From: an uncultured Paracoccaceae bacterium
GTDB lineage: Bacteria > Pseudomonadota > Alphaproteobacteria > Rhodobacterales > Rhodobacteraceae
Direction of reading: 5' to 3'
Length of the DNA: 64,000 bases
Assembly (NCBI GenBank): GCA_947495295.1
Contig: CANLYJ010000001.1
Span: 930,001 to 994,000, forward strand
In this document: positions 40,223 to 50,344 of the stretch, piece by piece
Layout of the letters: each line of letters begins with the position of its first letter
Position numbering within the stretch: position 1 is the stretch's first letter
Position numbers and translations under genes: made by a program
The notes under the pieces: generated by a model
What the model was told of the DNA's origin: nothing
The model's input: the letters and a program-made list of their open reading frames with translations, nothing else
Databases searched by the model: none

Positions 40223-41710
40223 CTAGAAATCCTGATCGGCACCCTGCTGCCATGGTTTCACCAGATCGCCAAAGCGGGTGAACTCAGCCGTAAACGCCAG
40301 TTCGACCGTGCCGATGGGGCCGTGCCGTTGTTTGCCGACGATCACCTCGGCCTTGCCGTGTAGCTTCGACATTTTTTCCTGCCATGCGGCGATGCCTTCC
40401 ATATTGTCATCATCGGGCTTTTCGCGTTCCACGTAATATTCACCCCGATAGACGAACATCACCACATCGGCGTCTTGTTCGATGGACCCGGATTCGCGCA
40501 AATCTGACAGTTGCGGGCGTTTATCGTCGCGGTTTTCGACCTGACGCGATAGCTGTGACAGGGCGATGACGGGGATGTTGAGTTCTTTGGCAATGGCCTT
40601 GAGCCCCATGGAGATTTCGCCGATTTCCTGCACCCGGTTGTCTGACGTGCCGCGCACAAGCTGCAGGTAGTCCACAATAAGCACGTCCAGCCCATGGGTT
40701 CGTTTCAGCCGTCGCGCCCGTGCCGCCAATTGCGCAATCGGGATGGCGGCGGTGTCGTCGATGTAAAGCGGGCAAGCCTCCAGTTCCTTGGCGGCTTCGA
40801 CGAAGCGCCGGAATTCACCTTCGGTCATGTCGCCTTGTCGGATTTTATGTGATGAGATTTCCGAGGCTTCGGCAAGGATACGTGCGGCCAGCTGTTCGGC
40901 GCTCATCTCCAACGAAAAGAACCCAACGACCCCGCCGTCAACGGCACCGGTTGATCCATCAGACAACTGCCCCTTGCGATAGGCCTTGGCGATGTTGAAG
41001 GCGACGTTTGTGGCCAGCGATGTTTTCCCCATAGATGGCCGCCCGGCGAGGATCAGCAGGTCAGATTTGTGCAGCCCGCCCAGTTTGCCATCCAGATCAG
41101 TCAGACCGGTGGACAGCCCTGCAAGCCCACCCTCGCGTTGATAGGCGCTGTTGGCGACATTCACGGCCTCAGTCACCGCAGCGAGGAAGGATTGGAAACC
41201 CTGTTCGGTACTGCCTTGTTCGGCCAGCGCGTAAAGCGCCTGTTCGGCCTCGACAATCTGTTCCTTGGGTTCACTTTCGACGTCAACCTTACCAGCTTTA
41301 TCCGCAATATCCTTGCCCAGCTGGATCAGTTCGCGCCGTGTCGCCAGATCATAGATCATTTGCGCATAGTCGCGTGCCGCAAAGGCCGAGATCGCGGCAC
41401 CGGCGAGCCGGGCCAGATAGGGTGGGCCGCCAAGCTCCTTGAGCCCTTCATCATCCTCCATGAATGACTTGAGCGTCACCGGGCTGGCCAGCATGTTGCG
41501 GCTGATCCGGGTTGAAGCGGTTTCAAAAATGCGCGCATGGACGGGATCATAGAAATGTTTCGGCCCGATAATCGCCGCGACGCGGTCGAAAACGTCGTTA
41601 TTGGTCAGGATCGCGCCAAGCAATTGCTGCTCGGCCTCGATCGAATGCGGCATTGTATCCGCAGAGGTCGTTTCGACCCCGGTTGCATTAAAAGCTGCTA
41701 TTTCGTTCAT
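40223..41710 (-). CDS. dnaB: Replicative DNA helicase DnaB
   Basis: 495 residues. N-terminal helical DnaB domain (PHSIEAEQQLLGAILTNND), linker, then RecA-like motor with Walker A AGRPSMGKTSLA, Walker B VLIVDYLQLV, and ALSQLSRQVENR. It unwinds DNA at the fork as a hexamer. ATG 41710 is taken as start, since the extension to 41767 (MAGRGQNLL...) is unlike the family. No intein is seen in the motor domain. Confidence 0.97.
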   Translation of the reverse strand: MNEIAAFNATGVETTSADTMPHSIEAEQQLLGAILTNNDVFDRVAAIIGPKHFYDPVHARIFETASTRISRNMLASPVTLKSFMEDDEGLKELGGPPYLARLAGAAISAFAARDYAQMIYDLATRRELIQLGKDIADKAGKVDVESEPKEQIVEAEQALYALAEQGSTEQGFQSFLAAVTEAVNVANSAYQREGGLAGLSTGLTDLDGKLGGLHKSDLLILAGRPSMGKTSLATNVAFNIAKAYRKGQLSDGSTGAVDGGVVGFFSLEMSAEQLAARILAEASEISSHKIRQGDMTEGEFRRFVEAAKELEACPLYIDDTAAIPIAQLAARARRLKRTHGLDVLIVDYLQLVRGTSDNRVQEIGEISMGLKAIAKELNIPVIALSQLSRQVENRDDKRPQLSDLRESGSIEQDADVVMFVYRGEYYVEREKPDDDNMEGIAAWQEKMSKLHGKAEVIVGKQRHGPIGTVELAFTAEFTRFGDLVKPWQQGADQDF

Positions 41711-42086
41711 GTTCTGCTCACCCCGTGTTGGCCTGCGTCCTAACAGATTTTGCCCGCGCCCGGCCATCTGGATATGCCTGTGGAGCGTTGGCGGGATAAA
41801 GCTGTTGATACATCCTACGGCCTGTCGCGCCTACAACAAATTGTGGCCGGTGGCGATAGAACCGCAACATCGGTGTGCCGCGATTGATTCGTAACCTGGG
41901 TTTTACACAGCCCTGTGGGGAAGTTTTTTTGCCGTGACGCCGGGTGAATGCGATTTCTTTGATTGATCAAACACTGCAAACCGGTTGACCGGGCGGGTGG
42001 TCGCGCTTTAACTTGTGGCGAATAGTTTAAGCCAATTTCAAACTCTGGTTGTGGTCATTTTATCGCGTGAAACCAAGGAATGACGC
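41711..42086. other. 376-bp divergent region between dnaB and the HWE kinase gene
   Basis: No gene is seen. A short GC stem followed by a T7 run (around 41915-41937) is terminator-like on the plus strand, but the stem is only four base pairs. A sigma-70-like promoter for the kinase gene lies at 41985-42013. The dnaB promoter should also lie here but was not pinned down. Confidence 0.5.
41985..42013 (+). promoter_or_regulatory. Sigma-70-like promoter of the kinase gene
   Basis: TTGACC (41985-41990), a 17-bp spacer and TTAACT (42008-42013), with the GTG start 73 bp further on. No general-stress (GGAAC...CGTT) promoter was seen. Confidence 0.5.
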
Positions 42087-43151
42087 GTGGGACGTATAGA
42101 ACAAGCCGGGCAGATAAGCCCTCGTCGGCAGCATATCCTGAGGATGCCGGATGCCGAAGAACGCCGGATTGCTGTGGCGCTTGAGGCCGCACAGATCGGC
42201 GTTTTCGAATTTGAACCACAAACCGGCCGCGCCTTTTGGGATGAACGCATCCGCGAATTATGGGGTGTGCCCGCCGGTGAAGAGATCACATATGAGACCG
42301 TGATTGCGCAGGTGCATCCTGATGATCGCGCATTGCATGATGAGCAGACGGCACAGGCCATTGATCCCACTGGCGACGGGCACATCGATATGGAGTACCG
42401 GTTGCTGCCTCGTGAGGGCAAACCCATGCGCTGGATCCATGCGATTGCAGATTGTCATTTTGTCGATGGCCGTGCGATGCGTTTGGTGGGGACCGTGCAG
42501 GATGTGACTGACCGCAGGTCGTCAGAAGAGCGCACCAAGCTACTGATGCGTGAGTTGGAGCATCGGGTCAAAAACACACTGACCACAATCATCGCTGTTG
42601 TGAAAATGTCTGGCCGCACAGCGACGGATATTGCCAGTTATGCCCGTACAATCGAAGATCGGCTACGTTCGTTGGCCAATTCACATGAATTGCTGCGCAG
42701 CAATGATTGGAGCACGGTCGACCTGCATCAGATCATCCGACAGGAGGCCGCGGGCTTTCTGGATGGATCTAATGACAGGCTGCAACTATCTGGTGATCCC
42801 GCCACCGTCGATGCCAATAGTGTTCTGATTGTCACTATGGCTGTGCATGAGCTTTTGACCAATGCGGTCAAATATGGTGCGCTTGGTCCCGGCGGCGGGC
42901 AGGTATCGGTGCGCAGCCAGGTCCGCGATGGCACTGCGCACCTGATCTGGGAAGAGACATTGTCGCGGCCAATCGAGAACCCCGCATCCTTGCCAGCCGG
43001 TTTTGGCAGTTTGTTGTTACGCCAGATCATGCCTGCCGAGCTACGTGGCGAGGCGACGTTTGAGCAGCGCCCCGAAGGGATCAGATTTGAAATCCGTTTC
43101 CCAATGGGGCGGGATACTAAGCCGCCGGTGACCAGCCATCCGGCGCTTTGA
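42087..43151 (+). CDS. PAS-domain sensor histidine kinase, HWE/HisKA_2 type
   Basis: 354 residues, soluble. PAS/PAC domain (~26-150; [30 protein letters not shown]), phosphoacceptor His in [13 protein letters not shown], and an HWE-type ATPase domain ([29 protein letters not shown]). Such kinases in alphaproteobacteria often feed response regulators, including PhyR of the general stress response (family knowledge). No response regulator is adjacent. GTG start with AAGGA upstream. Its 3' end overlaps pyrE by 35 bp, tail to tail. Confidence 0.92.
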   Translation: MGRIEQAGQISPRRQHILRMPDAEERRIAVALEAAQIGVFEFEPQTGRAFWDERIRELWGVPAGEEITYETVIAQVHPDDRALHDEQTAQAIDPTGDGHIDMEYRLLPREGKPMRWIHAIADCHFVDGRAMRLVGTVQDVTDRRSSEERTKLLMRELEHRVKNTLTTIIAVVKMSGRTATDIASYARTIEDRLRSLANSHELLRSNDWSTVDLHQIIRQEAAGFLDGSNDRLQLSGDPATVDANSVLIVTMAVHELLTNAVKYGALGPGGGQVSVRSQVRDGTAHLIWEETLSRPIENPASLPAGFGSLLLRQIMPAELRGEATFEQRPEGIRFEIRFPMGRDTKPPVTSHPAL

Positions 43152-43788
43152 GGTAGTTTTCAACCGCTGCCAGTGTTTCCGTGTCATAGGCGCCGCGCGC
43201 CTTCGCCTCAGCCAGAACATCCCACCATGTGCAAAGATAAATGAGTTGCACGCCGTGATCTGACAGCGTTTTTTCGACGCCTTCAAAGATGCCGTAGTAA
43301 AAGATGACCGCAGTCGCATTGCAGGTGGCCCCGGTATCGCGGATCGCATCCACAAAGCTGAGTTTCGATCCGCCATCTGTTGTCAAATCCTCGACCAGCA
43401 GGACCCGCTGACCTTCGGTCATGACCCCTTCGATCCGTGCATTGCGCCCGTAACCTTTTGGTTTCTTGCGCACATATGTCATGGGCAGCGCCAGCCGTTC
43501 GGCGACCATGGCCGAAAACGGGATACCAGCGGTTTCGCCGCCTGCGATATTGTCAAACGCCTCGAATCCGGCTTCGCGCATGGTCGTCACGGCCATGAAA
43601 TCCATAAGGGTCGCCCGGATGCGTGGAAAGCTGATCAGTTTGCGGCAGTCCACATAAGTGGGCGCCTGTTTGCCGGACGCATGGGTGAACGGTTCGCGCG
43701 CGTTAAAATCAATCGCGCCGATTTCGATCAACATTCCTGCGGTCAGGCGCGCCATTTCTTCTTTGGTCGGAAAGGAGGTTGGGATCAT
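43117..43788 (-). CDS. pyrE: Orotate phosphoribosyltransferase
   Basis: 223 residues. It joins orotate and PRPP to give OMP in pyrimidine synthesis. PRPP loop [12 protein letters not shown], flexible loop [30 protein letters not shown] 43788 with AAGAG upstream. It lies 11 bp downstream of pyrC in the same direction, so pyrC-pyrE form an operon. The last 35 bp are shared with the convergent kinase gene. Confidence 0.96.
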   Translation of the reverse strand: MIPTSFPTKEEMARLTAGMLIEIGAIDFNAREPFTHASGKQAPTYVDCRKLISFPRIRATLMDFMAVTTMREAGFEAFDNIAGGETAGIPFSAMVAERLALPMTYVRKKPKGYGRNARIEGVMTEGQRVLLVEDLTTDGGSKLSFVDAIRDTGATCNATAVIFYYGIFEGVEKTLSDHGVQLIYLCTWWDVLAEAKARGAYDTETLAAVENYLKAPDGWSPAA

Positions 43789-43799
43789 CTGGTATCTCT

Positions 43800-44855
43800 T
43801 TATGCGTCAAGGACCCGCCAATGCAGGTCAAAACCGGGGTCAAACACGGTGACAGGGCCATCATCGGTGCTGATCTGAGTGGGGTAGGTCACGGGGTCCC
43901 CTTTTTGAAGGGTGAGTGTTTCCGTGTTTGCGGGCAGCCCGTAGAAGGCTGGTCCGTTCAGCGATGTGAATGCTTCGAGTTTTTTCAGTTTATCCGCCGC
44001 CTCGAACACTTCGGCGAGGCAAGACAGCGTGTTGGAGGCTGTAAAGATGCCCGCGCAGCCGCAGGGCTGCAGCTTTGCGGGGTCCGTATGTGGCGCGCTG
44101 TCGGTGCCAAGAAAGAACCGTTCATCACCGGAGACTGCGGCCTGCACCAATGCGACGCGATGCGCCTCGCGTTTGGCCACGGGCAGGCAGTAGTAATGCG
44201 GTTTGATCCCACCCGCCAGAATATGGTTCCGGTTGATGATCAGATGGTGGGTTGTGATCGTCGCGGCCAGGTTTTTGCGGTGGTCGCGCACGTAATCGAC
44301 CGCATGCTGCGTGGTCACATGTTCCATCACCACTTTCAGGTCAGAGACCTTTTTACGCAATGGTTTCAGGACTTTGTCGATGAACACGGCTTCACGATCA
44401 AAGATGTCGATATCGGGATCGGTCACTTCCCCATGCACACAAAGCGGCATGCCGATTTCAGCCATGGTTTCCAGAACGGGTCGGACCTTGTCGAAATTCG
44501 CAACCCCGGAGGCAGAGTTTGTCGTGGCCCCAGCCGGATAGAGTTTGACCGCCGTCGCAATCCCGTTGGCATGGGCGTTGGCCACGTCCAGCGGGTCGGT
44601 GTCTTCGGTCAGATAAAGCGTCATCAGTGGCGTGAAATCCATGCCGTCGGGCAGGGCGGCCATGATCCGGTCGCGATAGGCGCTGGCCTGCTGCGCCGTC
44701 ACAACCGGTGGCACCAAGTTCGGCATAATGATTGCCCGACCAAAATGCCGTGCTGTTTCAGGCAGAACCGCCTTGAGCATGGCCCCGTCGCGCAGGTGCA
44801 GATGCCAGTCATCGGGGCGTTTGATTGTCAGGCTTGTGATTGTCTTGTCGGTCAT
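43800..44855 (-). CDS. pyrC: Dihydroorotase
   Basis: 351 residues, class II (E. coli PyrC type, ~348). Zinc ligands in the N-terminal [10 protein letters not shown], carbamylated Lys region [40 protein letters not shown] and GTDSAPHT. It closes carbamoyl-aspartate to dihydroorotate. ATG 44855 (MTDKTITSL) chosen over the upstream 44921, which lies in a low-quality extension. First gene of pyrC-pyrE. Confidence 0.96.
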   Translation of the reverse strand: MTDKTITSLTIKRPDDWHLHLRDGAMLKAVLPETARHFGRAIIMPNLVPPVVTAQQASAYRDRIMAALPDGMDFTPLMTLYLTEDTDPLDVANAHANGIATAVKLYPAGATTNSASGVANFDKVRPVLETMAEIGMPLCVHGEVTDPDIDIFDREAVFIDKVLKPLRKKVSDLKVVMEHVTTQHAVDYVRDHRKNLAATITTHHLIINRNHILAGGIKPHYYCLPVAKREAHRVALVQAAVSGDERFFLGTDSAPHTDPAKLQPCGCAGIFTASNTLSCLAEVFEAADKLKKLEAFTSLNGPAFYGLPANTETLTLQKGDPVTYPTQISTDDGPVTVFDPGFDLHWRVLDA

Positions 44856-44969
44856 GCTGCTTCGATTACACCTTTGCGGGTCCGGTGACCATAGCCCGTT
44901 CACCCCTTGCAGACCGCCCATTGCATCCCGATATTAAGCATGAACAGACATTTCCGATCGGAGAGACCA

Positions 44970-45254
44970 ATGCTTGGTTTTATCATCGCCGCCGCCGCAG
45001 GTTTTCTGACACCACAGCTAGAGGGTCCGTTGGGTGGTCCTGTCATCAAGGCCATGGAAGGCCATATCCCGGTTGAACCGGGTGAAAAGCGCTTGATAGC
45101 TTTCATGCTCGCCATGCTTTGTGCCGGGATTGCTGCGGCACTGCTGAACACAGGCACCCCGTTTTGGATCATGCTTGGCGGTGTCTTGGGTTATTTCGGC
45201 ACGCGCATCGTTGATGCAGGCAAGAAGGCGGCGGACGCACGCAAGGGCGGCTAG
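44970..45254 (+). CDS. Small membrane protein, unknown function
   Basis: 94 residues, two hydrophobic segments (LGFIIAAAAGFLTPQL and LIAFMLAMLCAGIAAALL, then FWIMLGGVLGYFGTRI). GGAGAG four bases ahead of ATG 44970; the longer frame from 44907 is rejected. It shares a 4-bp tail overlap with the next convergent gene. Looks like the short uncharacterised membrane proteins common in Rhodobacterales. No function inferred. Confidence 0.65.
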   Translation: MLGFIIAAAAGFLTPQLEGPLGGPVIKAMEGHIPVEPGEKRLIAFMLAMLCAGIAAALLNTGTPFWIMLGGVLGYFGTRIVDAGKKAADARKGG

Positions 45255-46174
45255 CGGGGGGTGCCCAGTTCGGCGCGTGTTGCCGCGAAGAATGTGTTGT
45301 GGCCGCGCCGCAGCATGTAGTCGCAGATGATCCGCGCCAACCCGTCATGATCTGATCTGAGAAGTTGGGTCACCAAGGCCTGCGCATAGACCGGATCGTA
45401 GCGCCGTGCCCGCAGCAACTGGATGAACCGTTTGCGATCAAGTGATCCATCCATGGCCAGTTTCAGCAGCACATCGTGAATGCCCAGCCGATCAAAGGCC
45501 TGATCAAGTGCTGTCCCCAAAAGGGCGCAGGGCAGCAGGGTCACGTTGGGGTTTAGAAACAGCATGGCGTGGATCGCATCCAGATGCTGCATCGGATCAT
45601 AGGCCACAAAGACCTTTTCGGCTGCTTCGATCATGTCCGGCGCATAGCCATAGCGCCCCTGGAAATTGACCCGTCGTTGTGACCGATACCGTTTGTCCCA
45701 CCCGGTGATGCGGGCATCCAATGTTGCCTGAGGCCGTAATACGACGACTGTGGTGCCCGGGGCGGCGACAGAATAGGCCGCCGCTGCGTAGCCACCGCTG
45801 CCAGTGCCATGAAAGATGATGTTTTCGAAGTCGTCGAAAAACCCTTCATCTGTCAGCCGGTCAAAGAACGCATAGATGGCCGGATCGCGGAACCAGCTTT
45901 CGCCCTCTGACAGCAGTGCCAGATGTGACCAGCCGTCATGGCGGGCATAGGCAAAGCCACGCGGTTCGGCATCGGGGCTGTGGGCGCGGATATCCTGTGC
46001 GTCCTCGAACGTCACAAGCAATTTGTTCCCCGCTTCAAGGAATGCCGCAAAGTGTTGCGTGCCCAGCTGTTCAAAAAAGCCAAGGTCGTCGCAGATATCA
46101 TCAATCTGACCGAGCCAGGCGTTTGGCGTCAGGTCGGTCAGGTTTGTAGGGATGGTAAGTTGTGGGTCTTGCAT
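45251..46174 (-). CDS. Conserved hypothetical protein, alpha/beta-hydrolase-like
   Basis: 307 residues. A nucleophile-elbow-like GTGSGGYAAAAYSVAAPG follows a hydrophobic strand (ENIIFHG) near residue 121, suggesting an alpha/beta-hydrolase fold. The family also has RPQATLDARITGWDKRYRS and RYGYAPDMIEAA. Database names such as PAPS reductase for this type would be unjustified, since no reductase motif is seen. Single gene, convergent with the small membrane protein. Confidence 0.6.
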   Translation of the reverse strand: MQDPQLTIPTNLTDLTPNAWLGQIDDICDDLGFFEQLGTQHFAAFLEAGNKLLVTFEDAQDIRAHSPDAEPRGFAYARHDGWSHLALLSEGESWFRDPAIYAFFDRLTDEGFFDDFENIIFHGTGSGGYAAAAYSVAAPGTTVVVLRPQATLDARITGWDKRYRSQRRVNFQGRYGYAPDMIEAAEKVFVAYDPMQHLDAIHAMLFLNPNVTLLPCALLGTALDQAFDRLGIHDVLLKLAMDGSLDRKRFIQLLRARRYDPVYAQALVTQLLRSDHDGLARIICDYMLRRGHNTFFAATRAELGTPR

Positions 46175-46281
46175 GGTTCGCTCCGCGCGCGAGATCCATT
46201 CCCGCGCGCCTTGCGCATCAGCTATCTTTGATTTGAGGCGAAATTTAGTGGCTGGCGTGTCCGATTGTTAAGGATGCAAGC

Positions 46282-47505
46282 CTAAAAAAATGCCTGTAAC
46301 CCGGTTTGTGCACGCCCCAGAATAAGTGCGTGAACGTCATGGGTCCCCTCATAGGTATTCACTGTCTCAAGATTGACCATATGGCGCATGATCTGGAAAT
46401 CTTCGCTGATTCCATTGCCGCCATGCATGTCACGGGATGCCCGCGCGATATCGAGCGCCTTGCCGCAGTTATTCCGTTTCATCAGGCTGATCATTTCAGG
46501 CGCGGCAGTGCCGCTGTCCATCAACCGCCCCAGTTGCAGGGCCGATTGCGTCCCAAGCGTGATTTCGGTCTGCATATCCGCCAGTTTTTTCTGGAATAGC
46601 TGGGTTTGGGCCAGTGGTTTGTTGAATTGTTTGCGGTCCAGCCCGTATTGCCGGGCCGCGTGCCAGCACGCCTCTGCCGCGCCCATCACACCCCATGCGA
46701 TGCCGTAACGCGCGCTGTTGAGGCAGCCAAATGGCCCTTTGAGGCCTTGAACGCCTGGCAACAGCGCGTCGTCGCCCACCTCTACGTTATCCATGACGAT
46801 TTCGCCTGTGACAGAGGCGCGCAGCGAGAGTTTGCCGCCGACTTTGGGTGCGCTCAGCCCTTTTGCGCCCTTGTCCAATACGAAGCCGCGTATCTTGCCG
46901 CCATGTTCTTCGGACTTCGCCCAGACAACGAAAACATCGGCGATAGGCGCGTTGCTGATCCACATTTTGGAACCGTTCAGGACGTAGCCATTTGCCGTCT
47001 TCTTGGCTGTGGTTTTCATGCCCGCCGGGTCGCTGCCTGCATCTGGTTCGGTCAGACCGAAACATCCGATCAGCGTGCCAGCGGCAAGACCGGGCAGATA
47101 TTTCTTGCGCTGGGCGTCGCTGCCATAGGCGTGGATTGGATACATCACCAGGCTGGATTGCACCGACATCATAGAACGATAGCCGCTATCAACACGCTCA
47201 ATCTCGCGCGCGACAAGCCCGTAGGTGACATAGCCCGCGCCAAGCCCGCCATATTCTTCGGGGATGGTGATGCCGAGCAGGCCAGCATCGCCCATTTCCT
47301 TGAAGATACCCGGATCGACCGTCGCTTCGCGATAGGCTTCCGTCACTTTGGGTTGCAGGGTGGATTGGGCAAAGGTGTTGGCCGCATCCCGCAGCATTCG
47401 TTCATCTTCGGTCAGTTGATCCTCTAGCCGCAGGGGGTCGGCCCAATCGAATGGTCCCAGATCGGGGCCGAAACCTGATGTTTTGATGGGGGTGGAATCG
47501 TTCAT
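46282..47505 (-). CDS. gcdH: Glutaryl-CoA dehydrogenase
   Basis: 407 residues, acyl-CoA dehydrogenase fold. It oxidises and decarboxylates glutaryl-CoA to crotonyl-CoA in lysine/tryptophan breakdown. FAD-binding [16 protein letters not shown] and [11 protein letters not shown]. The catalytic Glu is in [20 protein letters not shown], the GCDH-type end. [18 protein letters not shown] at the N-terminus is also typical. ATG with AAAGGA seven bases upstream. A single gene; no lysine-catabolic neighbours. Confidence 0.93.
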   Translation of the reverse strand: MNDSTPIKTSGFGPDLGPFDWADPLRLEDQLTEDERMLRDAANTFAQSTLQPKVTEAYREATVDPGIFKEMGDAGLLGITIPEEYGGLGAGYVTYGLVAREIERVDSGYRSMMSVQSSLVMYPIHAYGSDAQRKKYLPGLAAGTLIGCFGLTEPDAGSDPAGMKTTAKKTANGYVLNGSKMWISNAPIADVFVVWAKSEEHGGKIRGFVLDKGAKGLSAPKVGGKLSLRASVTGEIVMDNVEVGDDALLPGVQGLKGPFGCLNSARYGIAWGVMGAAEACWHAARQYGLDRKQFNKPLAQTQLFQKKLADMQTEITLGTQSALQLGRLMDSGTAAPEMISLMKRNNCGKALDIARASRDMHGGNGISEDFQIMRHMVNLETVNTYEGTHDVHALILGRAQTGLQAFF

Positions 47506-47618
47506 GGCCGGGTCCTTTCATTGCTTGGCGCAACGCTATGCCTTTGGTCGCAGAGGCGCAATGGATGGGTTGACGCGGGGGGATGGGGATGCAGCTATGC
47601 GTGGGCAGGAGGAAGCGC

Positions 47619-48524
47619 ATGGCATTTGGCAGTATTGATGAGGTGCAGGCCGGGCTGGCCGGGCAGGACTATGTTTGTGGTCGGGCGTTGGCGACGGTGG
47701 TGTTTTTATCGCTGCGGTTGGGCCGGCCCTTGTTTCTGGAAGGTGAGGCGGGCACTGGCAAGACAGAGATTGCCAAGGCGATTGCCGCCGGTCTGGGTCG
47801 CCGGTTGATCCGCTTGCAATGCTATGAGGGGCTGGATGCGGCCTCTGCCGTTTATGAATGGAACTTTGCCGAGCAGATGATTGCCATCCGCGCGGCGGAG
47901 GCGTCAGGTGGGGCGGATCGGGATGCGCTGAAGACGGAGTTGTTCACGGAGGATTACCTGATCGAGCGCCCGTTGTTGCAGGCCATGCGCCCGCAGCCCG
48001 GTGGTGCGCCGGTGTTGCTGATTGATGAGCTGGACCGGACCGATGCGCCGTTTGAGGCGTTTTTGCTGGAAGCCTTGTCTGATTTTCAGGTGACGATTCC
48101 GGAACTGGGCACAGTGAAAGCGCCAGAGCCGCCGATTGTGATCCTGACCTCAAACCGGACCCGCGAAGTGCATGATGCGCTGAAACGCCGGTGCTTGTAT
48201 CATTGGGTCGATTACCCGGATTTCGCGCGCGAGATCGAGATCTTGCAAGCTCGTGCGCCAGAGGCGTCAACCGCCTTGTCGCGTGAGGTGGTGGCCTTTG
48301 TGCAAAAGCTGCGCACCGAAGACCTGTTCAAGCGACCGGGTGTGGCCGAAACCATTGACTGGGCGAAATGCCTGCTCGCGCTGGATGTGATCAACCTGTC
48401 GCCAGAGGTCATCGCGGATACGCTGGGCGCGATCCTGAAGTATCAGGATGACATCCAGAAACTGGAAGGGTCCGAGGTGAAGCGCATTCTGGACGAGGCG
48501 AAGGCGGAACTGGTGACAGCCTGA
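47619..48524 (+). CDS. MoxR-family AAA+ ATPase (CoxD-like)
   Basis: 301 residues. Walker A GEAGTGKTEIA, Walker B VLLIDELDRTDAPFEAFLLE, sensor 1 LTSNRTREVHDALKRRC. Together with a VWA partner, such ATPases help mature metalloenzymes; CoxD is needed for the CO dehydrogenase active site. ATG 47619 has AGGAGGA six bases upstream. The stop overlaps the coxE-like ATG by one base (TGATG). First gene of a five-gene run. Confidence 0.92.
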   Translation: MAFGSIDEVQAGLAGQDYVCGRALATVVFLSLRLGRPLFLEGEAGTGKTEIAKAIAAGLGRRLIRLQCYEGLDAASAVYEWNFAEQMIAIRAAEASGGADRDALKTELFTEDYLIERPLLQAMRPQPGGAPVLLIDELDRTDAPFEAFLLEALSDFQVTIPELGTVKAPEPPIVILTSNRTREVHDALKRRCLYHWVDYPDFAREIEILQARAPEASTALSREVVAFVQKLRTEDLFKRPGVAETIDWAKCLLALDVINLSPEVIADTLGAILKYQDDIQKLEGSEVKRILDEAKAELVTA

Positions 48525-49774
48525 TGGTTGAACTTGCCGATCTGGAACTGCCGGACGACCCGAAACTGGCCCAGAACATCACCCATTTCGCGCGCGCCTT
48601 GCGCAAGGCTGGGCTGGCGGTGGGTCCGGGGCGCGTGATTGATGCGATCCGGGCTGTGCAGGCGGCCGGGTTTACCGAGAAGCTGGATTTCTATTGGACC
48701 TTGCATGCCTGTTTCGTCTCCAAGCCGGAGGAACGGCAGGTTTTCTCTCAACTTTTTCGTCTTTACTGGCGCGATCCGCGTTATTTGGAAAAAATGATGG
48801 CCTTCATGACCCCGATGGTGCGCGGGGTGCAGGATGAAAGGGTTGCGCAGGCGGCCGAAAAACGGGCAGCCGAGGCGTTGCTGGATGGGCATGATCGTGA
48901 CTTGCCAGCGCCAGAAGACGCGGGTGAAGAGGTAGAAATTTCAATTGATGCTTCGCGCACAATCTCGACGGAGGAGCGGCTGCGCAGCCTTGATTTTGAA
49001 CAGATGAACAATGCAGAGATGGCAGCGGCCAAGCGGATGCTCGCGCAGTTGCGCTTGCCCGTCCCCCCGATCCAGAGCCGCCGTACCCAAGGCTTGCCCG
49101 GTCATCTGCCGGACTGGCGCGGTACGATGCGGGCCGCGATGCGCCGGGGTGGCGAGGTCACGGATTTCGCGACGAAACGGCGGCGGCTGCGTTATCCTAA
49201 TCTTGTGGTGCTTTGCGATATTTCAGGATCAATGTCGCAGTATTCACGTGCTGTTTTGCATTTCCTGCATTCCGTGGCGAACCGTGAAGGGCAGGGATGG
49301 GCGCAGGTGCATGCTTTCACCTTTGGCACCAGGCTGACCAATATCACCCGCCATCTGCGTACCCGCGATGTGGATGCGGCACTGGCCGCTGCGGGGGCAG
49401 AGGCGCAGGATTGGGAAGGGGGCACGCGGATTGCGGCCTGCCTGCATGATTTTAACCGCGACTGGTCGCGCCGGGTCATGGGGCAGGGTGCCGTGGTGCT
49501 ACTGATTACCGATGGGTTGGACCGCGACAAGGATGCCGATCTGGGGCGCGAGATGGAGCGGTTGGGCCTGACCGCCCGGCAGCTGATCTGGCTCAATCCG
49601 CTGTTGCGCTGGGAAGGATTTGCGCCGAAGGCCAGAGGGATCATGCAGATGCTGCCGCATTGTTCGAGCTTTCGTGCAGGGCATAATATCGCGTCGTTGG
49701 AGGGTTTGGCGGCGGCGTTGTCGCGTCCTGATGACAGTGGTCAGAAGGCGCGCCTGATGGCGATGATGGCGTAA
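48524..49774 (+). CDS. CoxE-like von Willebrand factor A domain protein
   Basis: 416 residues. N-terminal helical region, then a VWA domain with an intact MIDAS motif (DISGSMSQYS; TDGLD later). GGTRIAACLHDFNRDW and LIWLNPLLRWEGFAP are CoxE signatures. Partner of the MoxR ATPase in maturing molybdenum hydroxylases. Coupled to the upstream gene. Its TAA stop (49772-49774) lies inside the second copy of the 26-bp palindrome. Confidence 0.92.
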   Translation: MVELADLELPDDPKLAQNITHFARALRKAGLAVGPGRVIDAIRAVQAAGFTEKLDFYWTLHACFVSKPEERQVFSQLFRLYWRDPRYLEKMMAFMTPMVRGVQDERVAQAAEKRAAEALLDGHDRDLPAPEDAGEEVEISIDASRTISTEERLRSLDFEQMNNAEMAAAKRMLAQLRLPVPPIQSRRTQGLPGHLPDWRGTMRAAMRRGGEVTDFATKRRRLRYPNLVVLCDISGSMSQYSRAVLHFLHSVANREGQGWAQVHAFTFGTRLTNITRHLRTRDVDAALAAAGAEAQDWEGGTRIAACLHDFNRDWSRRVMGQGAVVLLITDGLDRDKDADLGREMERLGLTARQLIWLNPLLRWEGFAPKARGIMQMLPHCSSFRAGHNIASLEGLAAALSRPDDSGQKARLMAMMA

Positions 49775-49796
49775 GATGGGTTTAAACCCATCTTAC
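49771..49796. repeat. Perfect 26-bp palindrome containing a stop codon (copy 2)
   Basis: GTAAGATGGGTTT followed directly by its reverse complement, identical to the inner 26 bp of 25237-25264. The TAA is the stop of the CoxE-like gene. Here the next gene runs in the same direction, so a role as a shared convergent terminator does not fit. Confidence 0.95.
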
Positions 49797-49870
49797 TGGA
49801 TGCGCAGGTTCCGGGTCGTTTGCCAGCGTGGCATCGGTTTAGATCCGGGGCATCAATCAAGGAGATGACA

Positions 49871-50344
49871 ATGGTTTTGACCTATTTGCCTTACGATGCC
49901 GAAGAAATGGCCAGCCTGCGTGCAGGTGGCCCGGATGCCTATGGCAATCCCGCCGAACGTGCGATTTCCGACGGTGTTGGAAAACCCTGCCGATCCTGCC
50001 TGAACGATGTGCCCGCTGGTGCCCAGATGCTGATCTGCGCTGCGCGTCCGTTTGGTCACTTGCAGCCTTATGCCGAAACGGGACCTGTGTTCTTTTGCGC
50101 GGATGAATGCACGCCGCATCACGGCCATGCGCTGCCGCCGGTTTTACGGAAATCGCCAGATTATCTGGTCAAGGCCTATGACCAGACCGACCAGATCATG
50201 TATGGTACGGGGCAGATCACCCCGAAGGATCAGGTCGCGGATTATGCGGCCTCCCTGCTGGACAGGGGTGATGTGGCTTATGTTGATGTTCGGTCAGCCC
50301 GGAACAACTGTTTTCTGACAAGGATTGTGCAAACTGATGCCTGA
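49871..50344 (+). CDS. DUF1203 family protein
   Basis: 157 residues. Family features: Cys-rich centre (GKPCRSCLNDVPAGAQMLIC), HLQPYAETGPVFFC and the DVRSARNNCFLTRI end. Four or more Cys and several His suggest metal or redox chemistry, unproven. ATG 49871 lies six bases after AAGGAG. Its 3' end overlaps xdhC-like by 8 bp, placing it in the CoxD/CoxE/XdhC operon. Confidence 0.85.
   Translation: MVLTYLPYDAEEMASLRAGGPDAYGNPAERAISDGVGKPCRSCLNDVPAGAQMLICAARPFGHLQPYAETGPVFFCADECTPHHGHALPPVLRKSPDYLVKAYDQTDQIMYGTGQITPKDQVADYAASLLDRGDVAYVDVRSARNNCFLTRIVQTDA

Noticed and set aside
45251..46174. Naming this protein a PAPS reductase
   Set aside because: None of the cysH motifs are present; the GTGSGG elbow points to an alpha/beta-hydrolase-like fold instead.
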